Positions 1-11,231 of a stretch of DNA of 64,000 bases are shown one piece after another. This DNA is from Oasisia sp. SBJ-2009. Taxonomy: Eukaryota; Annelida; Polychaeta; Sabellida; Siboglinidae. A model generated the notes under the pieces. That model did no database searches and was not told the origin of the DNA. It saw only the letters and a program-made list of their open reading frames with translations. A program made the position numbers and the translations under genes. Where the stretch lies: contig OZ024861.1 of NCBI GenBank assembly GCA_964017155.1, positions 16,052,283 to 16,116,282 of the forward strand. The letters are read 5' to 3'. How positions within the stretch are numbered: the stretch's first letter is position 1; every line of letters starts with the position of its first letter.

Positions 1-2049
1 CATCGCGGTGGGATTTGCGTCTTTGACGCCAGTGGGGTGAAGGAATGTGGGCATATGTAAGCATTGAGCCTGCTGTTTTCAATGTTGTTAGACACCGTGC
101 ACATTGTAACGCTGGTTTATTGTTTTTTCTCAGGTGTCTGCGCCCGGTGAAGATACAGCGACACGTGGCCGACGACTTCTGGCAGCATTACTGACCGACC
201 AGGCCCGATTATGTGAAGATTGGCGACGCGGAACAGTCATTCGACAGTGGGTGACGCGTTGTTTTTATCAAGTTATTTTATTTATATAACCTGTTGAGGT
301 AGATGATAATGTAGGCCGATCACTGGGAGAATCAAATCAATGATAGCATGACATCGATACATGTATCACAGCTAGTGCGAGTGGACATTAGTTTTGATGT
401 TGCAGTTCTCACAATCGAAACGTTTTACTCAGACGATTGATCGAGCTATTTTTCACGCTATATGATGTATTTCAAGATACACAATGTCAAAATATGATGC
501 AAAATAATGCACATGAAACGAGACTTGTGTAAGGGGTCGAGATCGCACCGCGGAAAGTATCTTAACACTGATATGCATAAGCACCATTCGCGCGGCGAAT
601 GCCACACACATTATCGCATGTAAACATACACCCACTCAATACAGTTGAGTAGATGATTCTTTGACCGTCATGACACCAAGCACAACGCATTCATCTCGAC
701 TGGAAACAGCATACTTATGAATCAGCATGCAAAGGCAACCTATACAAGTGCCTCTTTCTTTGCAATAGTATAACTCAAGGGTTCGCATTTGACATGTCTT
801 CCTTCAAAGACAAGTGTAGAGATCATTCGATGTTGTGAGACCCATATTTATTGCAGTCACACATATCTCGGCACGCGGATTTGTATCTAGGTAGTGACGG
901 AGTTCGAATGCATATGTTGATACATTGCCTTGGAAACAATATCATATGCTACAGTGATCAGTGCCAACAAGCCAGCTCTTTGGCAATGTCATGAGCGCTA
1001 TGCCGACAAACAGGTAACGCCAAAGGCTAGACATAACAGCGATGGCGAAGAGCCTTACGAGAAAACAAAGGTTGTTCCAAACTACCCAGATAACTACGAA
1101 ATGATATACTAGACATGCGTGGGGTTCATCACTACTCGCGCGTCGCATTCTCAGAGGGTCTGTGTCGCTCACACGTCGGTCTCAAATAGCAAGACCTGAA
1201 ACCAAAGAGCAGACATGTCGCAAGTTCAATATGAAAACGAAACCACGAAGCAGCTAACAGGCAATGGTCGCATCATATAATCATTGATGTTGAGCTAGCT
1301 ACATACATTGTACGTCCTACAAAGCGTATTACACTACAGAGTAGATCTAGACTGTATGCGAACGAACGTCTTTTATCGCATGGAATTGAATATAATGCTT
1401 CAGATACATCTTTGCGCAGCCTGCATACAGCCCTCGTGGCGTCGCCGTTAACACGTTTTAGAGTTCCAGATCGCAGAGAGTAGATTGCCAACACAATGAA
1501 GGGAACTTCTGTCGTTGAGTGTAGTAGTTTGAAGCTCAGCAGTACGAATGTTAAATTAGATACTCTCCAAACGTCTATTTGCCTAGGCATAGGTGGAAAT
1601 CTGCTTGAGACTTTGAGACAACTCATCGAAGAGTGGTATGCACCATATACAGTGTACTGTGAATGAGAACAAGAATATGAATATTCTGTTCCATTTCCGA
1701 CAAGAATTAGGCACTTGCGCAGAATGCAAGCCAACCTCAATTGCTCCTAGGTTTGAAACTGCATTACGAGAGGCGCGGGTAGGGTGGTGTAGTGGTTTTA
1801 ATACGCGCGGACGCAGCAGGCCTGATATATTTGGTCTAAAACTCAATGGAGAGAGTCTGACATTGTTGAATCTAATCGGTGTTATACCCCACGCACATTG
1901 ACTTGCATCGTGCATAAAAAGTACCCGAATGTCGCACTGGCCGTCGTACCATAACACAACTGTAGTCCTATGTGTGTGTACCTTATTGCGAAATAGGCTA
2001 GCGCAAGAAAAACATTGAAAGAACGAAGTAAAAGTGGAAGAAAGCGCCT

Positions 2050-2059
2050 CCCCCCCCCC
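2050..2059 (+). repeat. Variable poly(C) tract (shown in unit 1; present in all complete units)
   Basis: A cytosine homopolymer following aagcgcct, 8 to 12 C in most units, 15 in unit 6 and 13 in unit 27 where the flanking T has become C. It marks the edge between the AT-richer body of the unit and the GC-rich promoter-like segment. Its length sets whether minus-strand frames join across it, which explains why the apparent minus-strand ORFs vary between 109-124 and 247-284 codons. Confidence 0.93.
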
Positions 2060-2080
2060 AGTTTGCTTAGATCAAAGGCG

Positions 2081-2190
2081 TCGCCATCTTGAAATTTGAC
2101 GTCGCCGGGAACGAAAATGGCGCGTCTGCCGTATCGTCGTGACGTCACGGTATTGTTGTGGCGCGTCTTCCGGTTTGCCGCCATTACTGT
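2081..2190 (+). promoter_or_regulatory. Promoter-like GC-rich module (shown in unit 1; one per unit)
   Basis: In 110 bp there are a YY1-like site on the minus strand (CAAGATGGCG, 2082-2091), a CRE half site (TGACGTCG, 2097-2104), a plus-strand ATGGCG core in gaaaatggcg (2113-2122), a perfect CRE palindrome (2138-2149), an ETS-type ACCGGAAG on the minus strand (2167-2174) and another YY1-like core AATGGCGGC on the minus strand (2177-2185). YY1, CREB/ATF and ETS factors are known to combine at TATA-less metazoan promoters. The segment is CpG-rich relative to the rest of the unit and shows no indel among the 27 copies over about 279 bp. Promoter activity and direction are inference. Confidence 0.5.
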
Positions 2191-2272
2191 GTCGCGCAGC
2201 CGAATGCTGGCGACAGATGTCAGTTTCTTTAGTGTAATCTCGACCGCATCGCGGTGGGATTTGCGTCTTTGA
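2117..2272 (+). other. Conserved small ORF in promoter-like module (51 codons)
   Basis: An ATG in a strong initiation context (A at -3, G at +4) overlaps the plus-strand ATGGCG core and opens 51 codons, starting MARLPYRRDV and ending WDLRL, up to TGA at 2270-2272. No copy shows a frameshift or a new stop, but amino-acid replacements occur between groups (for example V to A from gatgtcag to gatgccag in groups II and III, and V to D in units 20, 21, 23, 24). No homology is recognised. GC-rich DNA opens such frames by chance, and two minus-strand frames are open here too, so coding is not established. Confidence 0.2.
2138..2149. promoter_or_regulatory. CRE (CREB/ATF) 12-bp palindrome, one per unit
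   Basis: cgtgacgtcacg is its own reverse complement and contains the full consensus TGACGTCA. I found the 8-bp core unchanged in all 27 copies in the window (for example 4383, 22359, 35837, 57770, 62262). Units 10, 12 and 13 change the G two bases before the core to T but keep the core. Confidence 0.6.
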
Positions 2273-2290
2273 CGCCAGTGGGGTGAAGGA

Positions 2291-2535
2291 ATGTGGGCAT
2301 ATGTAAGCATTGAGCCTGCTGTTTTCAATGTTGTTAGACACCGTGCACATTGTAACGCTGGTTTATTGTTTTTTCTCAGGTGTCTGCGCCCGGTGAAGAT
2401 ACAGCGACACGTGGCCGACGACTTCTGGCAGCATTACTGACCGACCAGGCCCGATTATGTGAAGATTGGCGACGCGGAACAGTCATTCGACAGTGGGTGA
2501 CGCGTTGTTTTTATCAAGTTATTTTATTTATATAA
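2291..2535 (+). other. Spliced 55-codon frame (group I only), hypothetical
   Basis: If the 77-bp candidate intron is removed, ATG at 2291 reads four codons to 2302 and continues from 2380 for 51 codons to TAA at 2533-2535, giving 55 residues (start MWAYVSAPGE, with a run RGRRLLAALLTDQARLCEDW). It is in the same frame as the upstream 51-codon ORF, from which it is separated by one TGA and six codons. In every unit from 10 to 28 the TTA at codon 30 is TGA, cutting the frame to 29 codons. That loss in two of the three subfamilies argues against a conserved peptide. Confidence 0.15.
2303..2379 (+). other. Possible 77-bp mini-intron (shown in unit 2; one per unit)
   Basis: A donor-like GTAAGC (2303-2308) is followed 77 bp later by a pyrimidine-rich tract and CAG (ttattgttttttctcag, acceptor AG at 2378-2379); tgtaac at 2351-2356 could serve as branch point. 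All units keep the donor and the acceptor, while the T run varies between six and eight or is broken as gttttgtctc in units 5 and 7. It lies about 120-260 bp downstream of the promoter-like module on the same strand. Joining 2302 to 2380 keeps the reading frame described for the neighbouring small ORFs. No transcript evidence is available here. Confidence 0.35.
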
Positions 2536-4490
2536 CCTGTTGAGGTAGATGATAATGTAGGCCGATCACTGGGAGAATCAAATCAATGATAGCATGACAT
2601 CGATACATGTATCACAGCTAGTGCGAGTGGACATTAGTTTTGATGTTGCAGTTCTCACAATCGAAACGTTTTACTCAGACGATTGATCGAGCTATTTTTC
2701 ACGCTATATGATGTATTTCAAGATACACAATGTCAAAATATGATGCAAAATAATGCACATGAAACGAGACTTGTGTAAGGGGTCGAGATCGCACCGCGGA
2801 AAGTATCTTAACACTGATATGCATAAGCACCATTCGCGCGGCGAATGCCACACACATTATCGCATGTAAACATACACCCACTCAATACAGTTGAGTATAT
2901 GATTCTTTGACCGTCATGACACCAAGCACAACGCATTCATCTCGACTGGAAACAGCATACTTATGAATCAGCATGCAAAGGCAACCTATACAAGTGCCTC
3001 TTTCTTTGCAATAGTGTAACTCAAGGGTTCGCATTTGACATGTCTTCCTTCAAAGACAAGTGTAGAGATCATTCGATGTTGTGAGACCCATATTTATTGC
3101 AGTCACACATATCTCGGCACGCGGATTTGTATCTAGGTAGTGACGGAGTTCGAATGCATATGTTGATACATTGCCTTGGAAACAATATCATATGCTACAG
3201 TGATCAGTGCCAACAAGCCAGCTCTTTGGCAATGTCATGAGCGCTATGCCGACAAACAGGTAACGCCAAAGGCTAGACATAACAGCGATGGCGAAGAGCC
3301 TTACGAGAAAACAAAGGTTGTTCCAAACTACCCAGATAACTACGAAATGATATACTAGACATGCGTGGGGTTCATCACTACTCGCGCGTCGCATTCTCAG
3401 AGGGTCTGTGTCGCTCACACGTCGGTCTCAAATAGCAAGACCTGAAACCAAAGAGCAGACATGTCGCAAGTTCAATATGAAAACGAAACCACGAAGCAGC
3501 TAACAGGCAATGGTCGCATCATATAATCATTGATGTTGAGCTAGCTACATACATTGTACGTCCTACAAAGCGTATTACACTACAGAGTAAATCTAGACTG
3601 TATGCGAACGAACGTCTTATATCGCATGGAATTGCATATAATGCTTCAGATACATCTTTGCGCAGCCTGCATACAGCCCTCGTGGCGTCGCCGTTAACAC
3701 GTTTTAGAGTTCCAGATCGCAGAGAGTAGATTGCCAACACAATGAAGGGAACTTCTGTCGTTGAGTGTAGTAGTTTGAAGCTCAGCAGTACGAATGTTAA
3801 ATTAGATACTCTCCAAACGTCTATTTGCCTAGGCATAGGTGGAAATCTGCTTGAGACTTTGAGACAACTCATCGAAGAGTGGTATGCACCATATACAGTG
3901 TACTGTGAATGAGAACAAGAATATGAATATTCTGTTCCATTTCCGACAAGAATTAGGCACTTGCGCAGAATGCAAGCCAACCTCAATTGCTCCTAGGTTT
4001 GAAACTGCATTACGAGAGGCGCGGGTAGGGTGGTGTAGTGGTTTTAATACGCGCGGACGCAGCAGGCCTGATATATTTGGTCTAAAACTCAATGGAGAGA
4101 GTCTGACATTGTTGAATCTAATCGGTGTTATACCCCACGCACATTGACTTGCATCGTGCATAAAAAGTACCCGAATGTCGCACTGGCCGTCGTACCATAA
4201 CACAACTGTAGTCCTATGTGTGTGTACCTTATTGCGAAATGGGCTAGCGCAAGAAAAACATTGAAAGAACGAAGTAAAAGTGGAAGAAAGCGCCTCCCCC
4301 CCCAGTTTGCTTAGATCAAAGGCGTCGCCATCTTGAAATTTGACGTCGCCGGGAACGAAAATGGCGCGTCTGCCGTATCGTCGTGACGTCACGGTATTGT
4401 TGTGGCGCGTCTTCCGGTTTGCCGCCATTACTGTGTCGCGCAGCCGAATGCTGGCGACAGATGTCAGTTTCTTTAGTGTAATCTCGACCG

Positions 4491-6737
4491 CATCGCGGTG
4501 GGATTTGCGTCTTTGACGCCAGTGGGGTGAAGGAATGTGGGCATATGTAAGCATTGAGCCTGCTGTTTTCAATGTTGTTAGACACCGTGCACATTGTAAC
4601 GCTGGTTTATTGTTTTTTCTCAGGTGTCTGCGCCCGGTGAAGATACAGCGACACGTGGCCGACGACTTCTGGCAGCATTACTGACCGACCAGGCCCGATT
4701 ATGTGAAGATTGGCGACGCGGAACAGTCATTCGACAGTGGGTGACGCGTTGTTTTTATCAAGTTATTTTATTTATATAACCTGTTGAGGTAGATGATAAT
4801 GTAGGCCGATCACTGGGAGAATCAAATCAATGATAGCATGACATCGATACATGTATCACAGCTAGTGCGAGTGGACATTAGTTTTGATGTTGCAGTTCTC
4901 ACAATCGAAACGTTTTACTCAGACGATTGATCGAGCTATTTTTCACGCTATATGATGTATTTCAAGATACACAATGTCAAAATATGATGCAAAATAATGC
5001 ACATGAAACGAGACTTGTGTAAGGGGTCGAGATCGCACCGCGGAAAGTATCTTAACACTGATATGCATAAGCACCATTCGCGCGGCGAATGCCACACACA
5101 TTATCGCATGTAAACATACACCCACTCAATACATTTGAGTAGATGATTCTTTGACCGTCATGACACCAAGCACAACGCATTCATCTCGACTGGAAACAGC
5201 ATACTTATGAATCAGCATGCAAAGGCAACCTATACAAGTGCCTCTTTCTTTGCAATAGTGTAACTCAAGGGTTCGCATTTGACATGTCTTCCTTCAAAGA
5301 CAAGTGTAGAGATCATTCGATGTTGTGAGACCCATATTTATTGCAGTCACACATATCTCGGCACGCGGATTTGTATCTAGGTAGTGACGGAGTTCGAATG
5401 CATATGTTGATACATTGCCTTGGAAACAATATCATATGCTACAGTGATCAGTGCCAACAAGCCAGCTCTTTGGCAATGTCATGAGCGCTATGCCGACAAA
5501 CAGGTAACGCCAAAGGCTAGACATAACAGCGATGGCGAAGAGCCTTACGAGAAAACAAAGGTTGTTCCAAACTACCCAGATAACTACGAAATGATATACT
5601 AGACATGCGTGGGGTTCATCACTACTCGCGCGTCGCATTCTCAGAGGGTCTGTGTCGCTCACACGTCGGTCTCAAATAGCAAGACCTGAAACCAAAGAGC
5701 AGACATGTCGCAAGTTCAATATGAAAACGAAACCACGAAGCAGCTAACAGGCAATGGTCGCATCATATAATCATTGATGTTGAGCTAGCTACATACATTG
5801 TACGTCCTACAAAGCGTATTACACTACAGAGTAGATCTAGACTGTATGCGAACGAACGTCTTTTATCGCATGGAATTGAATATAATGCTTCAGATACATC
5901 TTTGCGCAGCCTGCATACAGCCCTCGTGGCGTCGCCGTTAACACGTTTTAGAGTTCCAGATCGCAGAGAGTAGATTGCCAACACAATGAAGGGAACTTCT
6001 GTCGTTGAGTGTAGTAGTTTGAAGCTCAGCAGTACGAATGTTAAATTAGATACTCTCCAAACGTCTATTTGCCTAGGCATAGGTGGAAATCTGCTTGAGA
6101 CTTTGAGACAACTCATCGAAGAGTGGTATGCACCATATACAGTGTACTGTGAATGAGAACAAGAATATGAATATTCTGTTCCATTTCCGACAAGAATTAG
6201 GCACTTGCGCAGAATGCAAGCCAACCTCAATTGCTCCTAGGTTTGAAACTGCATTACGAGAGGCGCGGGTAGGGTGGTGTAGTGGTTTTAATACGCGCGG
6301 ACGCAGCAGGCCTGATATATTTGGTCTAAAACTCAATGGAGAGAGTCTGACATTGTTGAATCTAATCGGTGTTATACCCCACGCACATTGACTTGCATCG
6401 TGCATAAAAAGTACCCGAATGTCGCACTGGCCGTCGTACCATAACACAACTGTAGTCCTATGTGTGTGTACCTTATTGCGAAATAGGCTAGCGCAAGAAA
6501 AACATTGAAAGAACGAAGTAAAAGTGGAAGAAAGCGCCTCCCCCCCCCCCAGTTTGCTTAGATCAAAGGCGTCGCCATCTTGAAATTTGACGTCGCCGGG
6601 AACGAAAATGGCGCGTCTGCCGTATCGTCGTGACGTCACGGTATTGTTGTGGCGCGTCTTCCGGTTTGCCGCCATTACTGTGTCGCGCAGCCGAATGCTG
6701 GCGACAGATGTCAGTTTCTTTAGTGTAATCTCGACCG
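4491..6737 (+). repeat. Array unit 3 (group I)
   Basis: 2,247 bp, poly(C) run of 11. Odd-type group I unit, very close to unit 1: both have the gaattgaatat variant near 5872 and the agtagatctag variant near 5830. Confidence 0.95.
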
Positions 6738-8983
6738 CATCGCGGTGGGATTTGCGTCTTTGACGCCAGTGGGGTGAAGGAATGTGGGCATATGTAAGCA
6801 TTGAGCCTGCTGTTTTCAATGTTGTTAGACACCGTGCACATTGTAACGCTGGTTTATTGTTTTTTCTCAGGTGTCTGCGCCCGGTGAAGATACAGCGACA
6901 CGTGGCCGACGACTTCTGGCAGCATTACTGACCGACCAGGCCCGATTATGTGAAGATTGGCGACGCGGAACAGTCATTCGACAGTGGGTGACGCGTTGTT
7001 TTTATCAAGTTATTTTATTTATATAACCTGTTGAGGTAGATGATAATGTAGGCCGATCACTGGGAGAATCAAATCAATGATAGCATGACATCGATACATG
7101 TATCACAGCTAGTGCGAGTGGACATTAGTTTTGATGTTGCAGTTCTCACAATCGAAACGTTTTACTCAGACGATTGATCGAGCTATTTTTCACGCTATAT
7201 GATGTATTTCAAGATACACAATGTCAAAATATGATGCAAAATAATGCACATGAAACGAGACTTGTGTAAGGGGTCGAGATCGCACCGCGGAAAGTATCTT
7301 AACACTGATATGCATAAGCACCATTCGCGCGGCGAATGCCACACACATTATCGCATGTAAACATACACCCACTCAATACAGTTGAGTAGATGATTCTTTG
7401 ACCGTCATGACACCAAGCACAACGCATTCATCTCGACTGGAAACAGCATACTTATGAATCAGCATGCAAAGGCAACCTACACAAGTGCCTCTTTCTTTGC
7501 AATAGTGTAACTCAAGGGTTCGCATTTGACATGTCTTCCTTCAAAGACAAGTGTAGAGATCATTCGATGTTGTGAGACCCATATTTATTGCAGTCACACA
7601 TATCTCGGCACGCGGATTTGTATCTAGGTAGTGACGGAGTTCGAATGCATATGTTGATACATTGCCTTGGAAACAATATCATATGCTACAGTGATCAGTG
7701 CCAACAAGCCAGCTCTTTGGCAATGTCATGAGCGCTATGCCGACAAACAGGTAACGCCAAAGGCTAGACATAACAGCGATGGCGAAGAGCCTTACGAGAA
7801 AACAAAGGTTGTTCCAAACTACCCAGATAACTACGAAATGATATACTAGACATGCGTGGGGTTCATCACTACTCGCGCGTCGCATTCTCAGAGGGTCTGT
7901 GTCGCTCACACGTCGGTCTCAAATAGCAAGACCTGAAACCAAAGAGCAGACATGTCGCAAGTTCAATATGAAAACGAAACCACGAAGCAGCTAACAGGCA
8001 ATGGTCGCATCATATAATCATTGATGTTGAGCTAGCTACATACATTGTACGTCCTACAAAGCGTATTACACTACAGAGTAAATCTAGACTGTATGCGAAC
8101 GAACGTCTTATATCGCATGGAATTGCATATAATGCTTCAGATACATCTTTGCGCAGCCTGCATACAGCCCTCGTGGCGTCGCCGTTAACACGTTTTAGAG
8201 TTCCAGATCGCAGAGAGTAGATTGCCAACACAATGAAGGGAACTTCTGTCGTTGAGTGTAGTAGTTTGAAGCTCAGCAGTACGAATGTTAAATTAGATAC
8301 TCTCCAAACGTCTATTTGCCTAGGCATAGGTGGAAATCTGCTTGAGACTTTGAGACAACTCATCGAAGAGTGGTATGCACCATATACAGTGTACTGTGAA
8401 TGAGAACAAGAATATGAATATTCTGTTCCATTTCCGACAAGAATTAGGCACTTGCGCAGAATGCAAGCCAACCTCAATTGCTCCTAGGTTTGAAACTGCA
8501 TTACGAGAGGCGCGGGTAGGGTGGTGTAGTGGTTTTATTACGCGCGGACGCAGCAGGCCTGATATATTTGGTCTAAAACTCAATGGAGAGAGTCTGACAT
8601 TGTTGAATCTAATCGGTGTTATACCCCACGCACATTGACTTGCATCGTGCATAAAAAGTACCCGAATGTCGCACTGGCCGTCGTACCATAACACAACTGT
8701 AGTCCTATGTGTGTGTACCTTATTGCGAAATAGGCTAGCGCAAGAAAAACATTGAAAGAACGAAGTAAAAGTGGAAGAAAGCGCCTCCCCCCCCCCAGTT
8801 TGCTTAGATCAAAGGCGTCGCCATCTTGAAATTTGACGTCGCAGGGAACGAAAATGGCGCGTCTGCCGTATCGTCGTGACGTCACGGTATTGTTGTGGCG
8901 CGTCTTCCGGTTTGCCGCCATTACTGTGTCGCGCAGCCGAATGCTGGCGACAGATGTCAGTTTCTTTAGTGTAATCTCGACCG
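6738..8983 (+). repeat. Array unit 4 (group I)
   Basis: 2,246 bp, poly(C) run of 10. Even-type group I unit. It carries two linked variants shared only with units 6 and 9: gttttattacg (8532) and gtcgcaggga (8840). Confidence 0.95.
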
Positions 8984-11231
8984 CATCGCGGTGGGATTTG
9001 CGTCTTTGACGCCAGTGGGGTGAAGGAATGTGGGCATATGTAAGCATTGAGCCTGCTGTTTTCAATGTTGTTAGACACCGTGCACATTGTAACGCTGGTT
9101 TATTGTTTTGTCTCAGGTGTCTGTGCCCGGTGAAGATACAGCGACACGTGGCCGACGTCTTCTGGCAGCATTACTGACCGACCAGGCCCGATTATGTGAA
9201 GATTGGCGACGCGGAACAGTCATTCGACAGTGGGTGACGCGTTGTTTTTATCAAGTTATTTTATTTATATAACCTGTTGAGGTAGATGATAATGTAGGCC
9301 GATCACTGGGAGAATCAAATCAATGATAGCATGACATCGATACATGTATCACAGCTAGTGCGAGTGGACATTAGTTTTGATGTTGCAGTTCTCACAATCG
9401 AAACGTTTTACTCAGACGATTGATCGAGCTATTTTTCACGCTATATGATCTATTTCAAGATACACAATGTCAAAATATGATGCAAAATAATGCACATGAA
9501 ACGAGACTTATGTAAGGGGTCGAGATCGCACCGCGGAAAGTATCTTAACACTGATATGCATAAGCACCATTCGCGCGGCGAATGCCACACACATTATCGC
9601 ATGTAAACATACACCCACTCAATACAGTTGAGTAGATGATTCTTTGACCGTCATGACACCAAGCACAACGCATTCATCTCGACTGGAAACAGCATACTTA
9701 TGAATCAGCATGCAAAGGCAACCTATACAAGTGCCTCTTTCTTTGCAATAGTGTAACTCAAGGGTTCGCATTTGACATGTCTTCCTTCAAAGACAAGTGT
9801 AGAGATCATTCGATGTTGTGAGACCCATATTTATTGCAGTCACACATATCTCGGCACGCGGATTTGTATCTAGGTAGTGACGGAGTTCGAATGCATATGT
9901 TGATACATTGCCTTGGAAACAATATCATATGCTACAATGATCAGTGCCAACAAGCCAGCTCTTTGGCAATGTCATGAGCGCTATGCCGACAAACAGGTAA
10001 CGCCAAAGGCTAGACATAACAGCGATGGCGAAGAGCCTTACGAGAAAACAAAGGTTGTTCCAAACTACCCAGATAACTACGAAATGATATACTAGACATG
10101 CGTGGGGTTCATCACTACTCGCGCGTCGCATTCTCAGAGGGTCTGTGTCGCTCACACGTCGGTCTCAAATAGCAAGACCTGAAACCAAAGAGCAGACATG
10201 TCGCAAGTTCAATATGAAAACGAAACCACGAAGCAGCTAACAGGCAATGGTCGCATCATATAATCATTGATGTTGAGCTAGCTACATACATTGTACGTCC
10301 TACAAAGCGTATTACACTACAGAGTAAATCTAGACTGTATGCGAACGAACGTCTTTTATCGCATGGAATTGCATATAATGCTTCAGATACATCTTTGCGC
10401 AGCCTGCATACAGCCCTCGTGGCGTCGCCGTTAACACGTTTTAGAGTTCCAGATCGCAGAGAGTAGATTGCCAACACAATGAAGGGAACTTCTGTCGTTG
10501 AGTGTAGTAGTTTGAAGCTCAGCAGTACGAATGTTAAATTAGATACTCTCCAAACGTCTATTTGCCTAGGCATAGGTGGAAATCTGCTTGAGACTTTGAG
10601 ACAACTCATCGAAGAGTGGTATGCACCATATACAGTGTACTGTGAATGAGAACAAGAATATGAATATTCTGTTCCATTTCCGACAAGAATTAGGCACTTG
10701 CGCAGAATGCAAGCCAACCTCAATTGCTCCTAGGTTTGAAACTGCATTACGAGAGGCGCGGGTAGGGTGGTGTAGTGGTTTTAATACGCGCGGACGCAGC
10801 AGGCCTGATATATTTGGTCTAAAACTCAATGGAGAGAGTCTGACATTGTTGAATCTAATCGGTGTTATACCCCACGCACATTGACTTGCATCGTGCATAA
10901 AAAGTACCCGAATGTCGCACTGGCCGTCGTACCATAACACAACTGTAGTCCTATGTGTGTGTACCTTATTGCGAAATGGGCTAGCGCAAGAAAAACATTG
11001 AAAGAACGAAGTAAAAGTGGAAGAAAGCGCCTCCCCCCCCCCCCAGTTTGCTTAGATCAAAGGCGTCGCCATCTTGAAATTTGACGTCGCCGGGAACGAA
11101 AATGGCGCGTCTGCCGTATCGTCGTGACGTCACGGTATTGTTGTGGCGCGTCTTCCGGTTTGCCGCCATTACTGTGTCGCGCAGCCGAATGCTGGCGACA
11201 GATGTCAGTTTCTTTAGTGTAATCTCGACCG
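8984..11231 (+). repeat. Array unit 5 (group I)
   Basis: 2,248 bp, poly(C) run of 12. Odd-type group I unit. It shares gttttgtctc in the pyrimidine tract, tgatctatttc and gacttatgtaag with unit 7, and gctacaatgatc with units 7 and 8. It also has two substitutions 34 bp apart (T at 9124 and T at 9158) that recur otherwise only in unit 17 of group III. Confidence 0.95.

Larger units (their letters stand above)
1..2246 (+). repeat. Array unit 1 (group I, reference unit)
   Basis: 2,246 bp, used here as the reference. Group I markers are cgattatgtg, aaggggtcgag, atgacaccaagc, cttatgaatcag, ggcaatgtcatg and cgcaagaaaaac. The poly(C) run is 10 at 2050-2059. It carries the 'odd' group I variant cgtcttttatcgc, which it shares with unit 3. 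The middle of the unit, about 290-2040, is AT-rich with no recognisable gene. Confidence 0.95.
2247..4490 (+). repeat. Array unit 2 (group I)
   Basis: 2,244 bp, poly(C) run of 8. It has the 'even' group I variant cgtcttatatcgc instead of cgtcttttatcgc. The short C run puts the minus-strand reading frames on both sides of it into one frame of 247 codons, a good example of how these frames depend only on homopolymer length. Confidence 0.95.

Noticed and set aside
275..290. TATA-like tttatataac
   Set aside because: An isolated AT-rich match in AT-rich DNA with no initiator or gene downstream; not enough to call a promoter.
895..915. B-box-like gagttcgaatgc
   Set aside because: No A box lies at the needed distance upstream, and no tRNA or 5S fold can be formed.
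930..1112. 60-codon plus-strand ORF starting METISYATVI and its 76-codon antisense partner
   Set aside because: Both strands are open over the same DNA, group differences are mostly replacements (for example K to R and Q to P), and no family is recognised.
1273..1740. Minus-strand 155-codon ORF present in most units
   Set aside because: It overlaps other open frames, has no recognisable domain, is cut by a stop in units 10 and 12 and shortened in 18, 21 and 24, and changes by replacement as freely as by silent substitutions. A frame-specific dN/dS test over all units would settle it.
1785..1840. tRNA-like A-box sequence (gtggtgtagtggtttta), possible tRNA-derived SINE
   Set aside because: No matching B box at the right distance, no cloverleaf can be drawn, and groups II and III break the motif (gggtagtgtag).
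1882..2328. Minus-strand ORF of 148 codons (247-284 codons in some units) across the poly(C) tract
   Set aside because: Its length depends only on the number of C in the homopolymer, so the frame is not conserved. It is also open because the GC-rich module has few stops in any frame.
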